Positions 34,562 to 39,227 of a stretch of DNA of 39,227 bases are shown in pieces. Position numbers and translations under genes: made by a program. The notes under the pieces are model-generated. The model did not search any database and was not told where the DNA came from. It saw nothing but the letters and a program-made list of their open reading frames with translations. The DNA is from an uncultured Verrucomicrobiae bacterium. GTDB taxonomy: Bacteria > Verrucomicrobiota > Verrucomicrobiia > Limisphaerales > J093. Position 1 is the stretch's first letter. Every line of letters starts with the position of its first letter. Location of the stretch: positions 1 through 39,227 of the forward strand of contig CALFAV010000026.1 of NCBI GenBank assembly GCA_937946835.1. Direction: 5' to 3'.

Positions 34562-35416
34562 ATGATAACGAGCATTCCCGTCCCGACTGCGCGCAGACCA
34601 AAGGCCGCGTTCACGCTCATCGAGCTGCTGGTGGTGATCGCCATCATTGCCATCCTGGCGGGGCTGTTGCTCCCGGCCCTGGCGCGGGCCAAGGGCAAGG
34701 CCCAGGCCCTCCGGTGCCTGAACAACACCAAACAGATGGGCCTGGCGCACTTCATGTACGTGAACGAGCACGGCAAAACCGTGCCCTACGCGCAGTACCA
34801 GGACCTGTGGATGCGGGCCTACATCGAATTGCACGCCGGGGCCCATGCCGTGCGGACCTGCCCCACCGCCCCGGAAAACAAGCCCCCCGCCCGGCGCAAG
34901 GCCCTCGGTGCGCCCACCGCGGTCGGGGCGTTTCCCGAATGCGGCACGGCCGACCAGGCCTGGCTCTGGCCCACCAACGGCGGTTGGAACAACCCGAATG
35001 CCACCGGCTACAACGGCAGTTATGCCCTCAACTCCTGGTTGTACGCCGGCGGCTGGCCCAGCGGTTGGGCGGACGAAAAACTGGCCTACAAAAACGAAAG
35101 TGACATCGAGTATCCGGCCACCACTCCGGTCCTGGGCGATTCGATGTGGGTGGACGCCTGGCCCAAGGCCACCGACAAACCCCAGAACAACGGCTACTAC
35201 GGCTGGAACGACGGGGGCATGGGCCGGTACTGCATCGCCCGCCACGCCGCCGGTCCGGGCGACGCCTCCAAACAAACCAAACCGCCCGGTTCGCCGTTCA
35301 AGGGAGCCGTGAATATGGTCTTTCAAGACGGCCACTCCGAGTCCGTCCGGCTCCCGAAACTTTGGACCCTGCGCTGGCATCGCGGCTACGAACCGCCCGC
35401 GGCCTTGCCGCCCTGA
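34562..35416 (+). CDS. Pseudopilin-like protein with prepilin leader (2)
   Basis: Protein of 284 residues with the same N-terminal design as the first copy: a leader of 15 residues, then [20 protein letters not shown] and ARAKGKAQ. The mature domain is Asn/Gly/Trp-rich ([20 protein letters not shown]) and ends with [21 protein letters not shown], the exposed DG motif of the planctomycete/verrucomicrobial family. The ATG at 34562 is preferred to an in-frame start 48 bp upstream because it gives a short leader and the upstream sequence carries the promoter-like hexamers. Role unknown; processing needs a prepilin peptidase not in the window. Neighbour across the divergent gap is an exported oxidoreductase. 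Confidence 0.9.
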   Translation: MITSIPVPTARRPKAAFTLIELLVVIAIIAILAGLLLPALARAKGKAQALRCLNNTKQMGLAHFMYVNEHGKTVPYAQYQDLWMRAYIELHAGAHAVRTCPTAPENKPPARRKALGAPTAVGAFPECGTADQAWLWPTNGGWNNPNATGYNGSYALNSWLYAGGWPSGWADEKLAYKNESDIEYPATTPVLGDSMWVDAWPKATDKPQNNGYYGWNDGGMGRYCIARHAAGPGDASKQTKPPGSPFKGAVNMVFQDGHSESVRLPKLWTLRWHRGYEPPAALPP

Positions 35417-35567
35417 GCCGGGAGACCCCACAAGTCGTTTGAAGTCCCAAGCGGCCGGGCGCCGCGCCGATGGGTGTCAAAACGGGCCCACGTGTGTACT
35501 CCGGGTGCCGCTTCGCGAGCCGCCCCGGGCGGGCGCGGGTTCCTTGTCGAATGGAGGGGATTTACCG

Positions 35568-35597
35568 TTGCACCCGGCACAGGACGGTCCCTATTGT
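35568..35597 (+). promoter_or_regulatory. Candidate promoter for the DUF4912-GH57 operon
   Basis: TTGCAC (35568-35573) and TATTGT (35592-35597) are spaced by 18 bp and lie about 45 bp before the ATG at 35643. The other part of the gap (35417-35567) shows nothing recognisable. Confidence 0.4.
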
Positions 35598-35642
35598 TGA
35601 CCGCAGTTAAGGGATGGCTTCCGCCTCCATCCAACCGGCGCC

Positions 35643-37628
35643 ATGAAACCGCGCAAACGCACAACAGCCGCGCCGTCCCCAACCCGGCGCCGGGCTGCGG
35701 GAAAAACCCCGGCCCGGCGCACCCGCGCCGCGTCGCCCCGGGCGGCGGTTTCGGCTCCGCAACCCGTGGTTGCCCCGCAAGCTCCAACGCCAAAACCCCC
35801 GGAGCGGGCCGTCGCTGCCGGTCCCCAGCCCCCCGCCCCGGAGCAAGCGAAGTCTCGGACGGTGCGGCGCCAGGCAACTTCCCCCTCGACCGCAAGACAG
35901 CCCAAAGCCGCCCCGACCCGCCCCAGCCGGCGGAAAGTAATCGCCGCCAGTCCGACGCGGCCCGGCGTGTCCGCCCCCCCTCCTTCCACGCCCGAGCCAC
36001 CGGCGTCCAAGCCGACGGCAAAAACCACCTCGAAGCCGACTCCCCGAAGCACCAAGGTTGCCCCAAAAGGGCCCACGCCCCGCGCTGCGGCCCGCAGCTC
36101 CCGGCCCGGAAGCCCCCCGCCAGCCGCCCCGAAGGAAACTCCCGCCCCCACCCGGGCGCCGCGGCGCACGCCGCGCCGACGCAAATCCACCCCGAAATCT
36201 ACCCCGAAACTCAGTCCGCCCACTCGACCGTCGCCATCCCCGGCCGAATCCACGGCGACACCGGCCGCAGTGTCTCCAGCACCGCCAGAGCCGCCGCCCA
36301 TCCCCCCCATCTTGCTCGAGGGCGACCCCCAGTCGCCACCGCCCCGCCCGGTGCCGGGCCGACCCGGGGCTTTGCCGCCACTTCCAGCGGAGCCAACCCC
36401 GCCTGCGTCTGTGGAGGAGGAAGCGGTGTGGGAGGAGGATTACGGTCTGGGACGACTCTGGCTGGCCGCGCGCGACCCGCACACCTTGCACGCCTCCTGG
36501 GACCTGACTGCTCAACAAGCGGCCGCGGCGGGAGATCGTTTGGCGCTGCGCGTGTTTGGCGGGCGCGAGCCGAGCGGTGCGTTTCGGGAAGTGGCCTTAA
36601 GCCCGGCCAGCCATATGGTGTTCGTGCCGGTCGAGCCGGCCGGGCAATGGTACGTGGCCGTGCTGGGTTTTCGGGACCCCGGGGGAAACTGGCAGGAACT
36701 GGCGCGCTCGGTCCCGGTGCGAACGCCACCCGAGATCGGTTTGGAGGCGCGCCCCGAGGAATTTGTAATGCTGACCCTGCCGCCGGAAGCCGAACCTACC
36801 GCGCCGCCCGGCCCGGCCGTTGAACCCACCGCCGAAGCCGGTGGACGTGAAGCCGGGGCCTTGCCTCCGGCACCGCCGGTTGGTCCCCCCTCAACGCCCC
36901 CGGGGGCGGTCGGCGCCATTGCCGAATCCGCCGTAGTGACAGCGCCGGAGGGCATCCCTGCGGCCCCGGGAGTGCCGGTCCCGAGCGCGGTGCCCCCGCG
37001 CGAAACCCCGCCGCCGGTCCAGGTCCCACCTCCCGCGGAAGGGCGGCTGGTGGGCCCGGCACCCGTGACCGCCGCTCGCCTGGTGGCCGCCCCTGCCCCG
37101 CCCTGGACCCGGGCCCAGGCGCGGGAAATGGCCACGGTGTTGGCGGGCCTGGTTCCCGGGGTGGGCCCCAGTTCCGGGGAACTCGCCGCCGAAGCGCCGG
37201 CCGGTCCCGCCGCCTGGCCGTTGCCACCCGGGCCGGGTTCGCCGGGCGCGGCGTTCGGGCGGGAGCAACCGCCGGCCGAAGCACCTTCCAGCGGTGCGCT
37301 GCCCGCGCCGCCGGCCCCCGGTGTCGGTGGCCGATTCTGGTTCAACATCAACGCGGAACTGATCGTGTACGGCGCGACCGAACCCGACGCCACGGTGACC
37401 GTGGACGGCCAGCGGATCGCGTTGCGACCGGACGGCAGTTTCACGTTGCGCTTTGCGTTGCCGGACGGGGAGTACGGGTTGGAGGCCGTGGCCACGGCGG
37501 CCGGCGGGGCCGAGCAGCGTCTGGCCCGGCTGCGGTTTGCCCGCCGCACGCATTACCGGGGAGAGGTGGGCCAAACCGCGGCGGAGCCGGGTTTGCAGCC
37601 GCCCGCCCCCCTCCCCAAGCCGCGGTGA
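35643..37628 (+). CDS. DUF4912 protein with histone-H1-like N-terminal tail
   Basis: Protein of 661 residues. Residues 1 to about 245 are Pro/Ala/Lys/Arg/Thr-rich and predicted disordered, with repeated basic patches (KPRKRTTAAPSPTRRRAAGKTPARR, named here as KPRKR...ARR) like histone H1 tails. Residues about 258-365 are the DUF4912 domain (YGLGRLWLAARDPHTLHASWDL, SHMVFVPVEPAGQWYVAVLGFRD; motifs shortened). A second Pro/Ala/Gly-rich stretch runs to about 555, then a beta domain (GRFWFNINAELIVYGATEPD, VTVDGQRIALRPDGSFTLRF) closes the protein. DUF4912 genes commonly sit before DUF1957 GH57 enzymes, as here (39-bp gap). The domain's role is unknown; its fold and context suggest glucan binding or assembly of the glycan enzyme. 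The basic tail could bind nucleic acid or polyphosphate. Motif assignment is firm, function is not. Confidence 0.85.
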   Translation: MKPRKRTTAAPSPTRRRAAGKTPARRTRAASPRAAVSAPQPVVAPQAPTPKPPERAVAAGPQPPAPEQAKSRTVRRQATSPSTARQPKAAPTRPSRRKVIAASPTRPGVSAPPPSTPEPPASKPTAKTTSKPTPRSTKVAPKGPTPRAAARSSRPGSPPPAAPKETPAPTRAPRRTPRRRKSTPKSTPKLSPPTRPSPSPAESTATPAAVSPAPPEPPPIPPILLEGDPQSPPPRPVPGRPGALPPLPAEPTPPASVEEEAVWEEDYGLGRLWLAARDPHTLHASWDLTAQQAAAAGDRLALRVFGGREPSGAFREVALSPASHMVFVPVEPAGQWYVAVLGFRDPGGNWQELARSVPVRTPPEIGLEARPEEFVMLTLPPEAEPTAPPGPAVEPTAEAGGREAGALPPAPPVGPPSTPPGAVGAIAESAVVTAPEGIPAAPGVPVPSAVPPRETPPPVQVPPPAEGRLVGPAPVTAARLVAAPAPPWTRAQAREMATVLAGLVPGVGPSSGELAAEAPAGPAAWPLPPGPGSPGAAFGREQPPAEAPSSGALPAPPAPGVGGRFWFNINAELIVYGATEPDATVTVDGQRIALRPDGSFTLRFALPDGEYGLEAVATAAGGAEQRLARLRFARRTHYRGEVGQTAAEPGLQPPAPLPKPR

Positions 37629-37667
37629 GCAACCGGTCCCGACCCCAACGCCGCATCCTCCCCAACC

Positions 37668-39227
37668 ATGCCCGGCTACTTCGCCCTCGTTTTGCACGCG
37701 CACCTGCCGTTTGTGCGGCATCCCGAGCACGAGTCCGCTCTGGAGGAAAGTTGGTTGTTCGAGGCGGTGCTCGAGTGCTACCTGCCGCTGCTGGAGTTGT
37801 TGCAGACCTGGGAGCGCGAGCGGTTGAACGTGCGTGTGACGCTGTCGGTGTCCCCGACGCTGGGGGCGATGTTGCTGGACCCGTTGCTGAGCGCGCGCTG
37901 CGAACGCCGCCTCAACGCGCTCCTCGAGCTGGCCGGCAAGGAGGTGGTTCGCACCCGCTGGGAACCGGCGCTGCACCGGCTGGCGGCGTTTTATCTGGAG
38001 CGGTTCCGCCGCCTGCGCCAGCTCTGGTTGGACTGCGATCGCAACCTGATGGGGGCGTTCCGCCGGTTGCACGAGGCGCGGCGGATCGAGTTGATCACCT
38101 GCGCCGCCACGCACGCGGTGTTGCCGTTGCTGGCCGATCACCCGCCCTCGGTGCGGGCGCAGGTGCGCACCGCGCTGGATCATCACCGGGCGTGTTTCGG
38201 CGGGGTGCCGCGCGGGTTCTGGCTGCCGGAGTGCGCCTACGACCCGGCGGTGGAACCGGCCCTGGTCGAGGCCAACCTGTACTGGACGGTGCTGGAAACC
38301 CACGGCCTGCTCCACGGCACGCCGCGTCCCCGCTACGGGGTGTTCGCCCCGGTGTTCACGCCGGCCGGCCTGGCGGTCTTCGGCCGCGACCCGGACTCGG
38401 CGCGACAGGTCTGGAGCCGCGAGGGCGGGTTCCCCGGCGACCCGCATTTCCGCGACTTTTACCGCGACATCGGCTTCGACCTGGAATGGGAGTACGTGCG
38501 GCCCTACCTGCCCTCGCCGGACCACCGGGGGTTCACCGGCATCAAGTACCACCGCATCACCGGTCCGGCCGGGGCGACCGAGGTGTACGACCGCGACGCG
38601 GCGGTGCGCGTGGCGCGGGCGCAGGCGCGGCGTTTTCTGGAAGGCCGCCGGGCGCAGCTCCAGCGCCTGGAGACCTTCATGGATCGGCCGCCGATCCTGG
38701 TGGCGCCCTTCGACGCCGAGTTGTTCGGCCACTGGTGGTACGAGGGACCGGAGTTCCTGGACGCCCTGGTGCGGGAAGCGGCGGCGCACCCGGAGGGCAT
38801 TCACCTGGACACCCCGGGGGAATATCTGCGCCGGCATCGGACGCATCAACTGGTCCAACCGGCCGCTTCTTCCTGGGGCGAGGAAGGGTATCTGGCGGTG
38901 TGGCTGAGCGAAAAAAATGCCTGGGTTCACCGGCACCTGGCGGTGGCGCGCGAGCGGATGAGCGAGCTGGCCAAGCGCTGGCCGGTGCCCCCCGCCGAGC
39001 GGGAAGCGCGGGCGCTGCGCCAGGCCGCGCGCGAGGTGTTGCTGGCCCAGGCCAGTGACTGGCCGTTCCTCCTGCACCACGGCAGCAACCCGGGGTATGC
39101 CCGCCGCCGGTTGCGCGAGCACATCCTGCGCTTCAATTCGCTGTACCGGCAGCTCACCCAGGGCGCAATTGACGAGGCCTGGCTGAGCCAGATCGAGGCG
39201 CTGGACAATCTCTTTCCCCAGGTGGAC
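37668..39227 (+). CDS. GH57 (DUF1957) glucan branching enzyme or amylase, 3' end outside window
   Basis: The first 520 codons of a GH57 enzyme with an open frame to the window edge. The first conserved block is YFALVLHAHLPFVRH with an active-site His. The nucleophile is E188 in GFWLPECAYDP and the acid/base is D349 in VAPFDAELFGHWWYEG, matching the Glu and Asp of GH57 branching enzymes. ASDWPFLLHHG near the end is typical of the DUF1957 group. It probably makes alpha-1,6 branches in glycogen or hydrolyses alpha-1,4 glucan; sequence alone does not choose between them. It follows the DUF4912 gene by 39 bp, so the two are one operon. No glycogen synthase is in view. No Shine-Dalgarno is seen at the ATG at 37668. 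Confidence 0.93.
   Translation, partial: MPGYFALVLHAHLPFVRHPEHESALEESWLFEAVLECYLPLLELLQTWERERLNVRVTLSVSPTLGAMLLDPLLSARCERRLNALLELAGKEVVRTRWEPALHRLAAFYLERFRRLRQLWLDCDRNLMGAFRRLHEARRIELITCAATHAVLPLLADHPPSVRAQVRTALDHHRACFGGVPRGFWLPECAYDPAVEPALVEANLYWTVLETHGLLHGTPRPRYGVFAPVFTPAGLAVFGRDPDSARQVWSREGGFPGDPHFRDFYRDIGFDLEWEYVRPYLPSPDHRGFTGIKYHRITGPAGATEVYDRDAAVRVARAQARRFLEGRRAQLQRLETFMDRPPILVAPFDAELFGHWWYEGPEFLDALVREAAAHPEGIHLDTPGEYLRRHRTHQLVQPAASSWGEEGYLAVWLSEKNAWVHRHLAVARERMSELAKRWPVPPAEREARALRQAAREVLLAQASDWPFLLHHGSNPGYARRRLREHILRFNSLYRQLTQGAIDEAWLSQIEALDNLFPQVD

Noticed and set aside
34385..35431. N-terminal extension of the second Gfo/Idh/MocA protein
   Set aside because: The frame is open for 349 codons upstream of the Tat signal, but it is antisense to the pseudopilin and lacks protein character; the twin-arginine start at 34384 is preferred.

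Overview
The window is a very GC-rich chromosomal segment (no plasmid, phage or transposase genes seen) that looks like the phylum Verrucomicrobiota, probably the Limisphaera/Pedosphaera side. The pointers are two short pseudopilin-like secreted proteins with the [24 protein letters not shown] start, Tat-exported Gfo/Idh/MocA oxidoreductases, a formylglycine sulfatase, a secreted protein ending in the FYRVV-type tail, a collagen-like secreted protein with an FTYQGRL head, and dispersed hairpin repeats between genes. The phylum is inferred from gene content and style; no rRNA or tRNA gene is present to confirm it.

Layout. 1-771 (-): 5' part of a collagen-like secreted protein. 1136-5382 (-): respiratory block with an 11-heme cytochrome c fused to a membrane cytochrome b (CbcL-like), a 7-heme NapC/NirT-type cytochrome (ImcH-like) and, behind its own promoter and terminator, a small monoheme cytochrome c. 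5526-6365 (+): secreted beta-sandwich protein. 6445-11218 (-): metF, a sulfatase, a YbaK-type deacylase and a phospholipase-D-type lipoprotein. 11463-16675 (+): a CstA pyruvate/peptide transporter with an unusual tail, a Gfo/Idh/MocA protein and a pseudopilin. 17152-19005 (-): sugar kinase-MurQ fusion for peptidoglycan amino sugar recycling. 19302-22604 (+): flippase, FkbM methyltransferase and GT9 glycosyltransferase for surface polysaccharide or LPS. 22974-27301 (+): ABC ATPase, FtsX-type permease and HlyD-type adaptor. 27406-30039 (+): LemA and an M48 protease. 30496-33087 (+): DEAD-box helicase and FolC. 33107-35416: a second, divergent Gfo/Idh/MocA and pseudopilin pair. 35643-39227 (+): DUF4912 protein with a histone-H1-like tail and a GH57 (DUF1957) glucan enzyme that runs off the window.

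Two things stand out. First, the ImcH-like/CbcL-like pair: in Geobacter these two inner-membrane quinol oxidases feed electrons to extracellular acceptors at high and low potential, and here they are adjacent and probably cotranscribed. Second, a dispersed family of intergenic repeats built from very tight hairpins (7-9 bp stem, 3-nt loop) joined by fixed spacers. Stems differ between copies with compensatory changes while spacers and arrangement stay the same, which suggests selection on a folded RNA or DNA element. It occurs in four gaps that lie downstream of genes and was not seen in the divergent promoter gaps.
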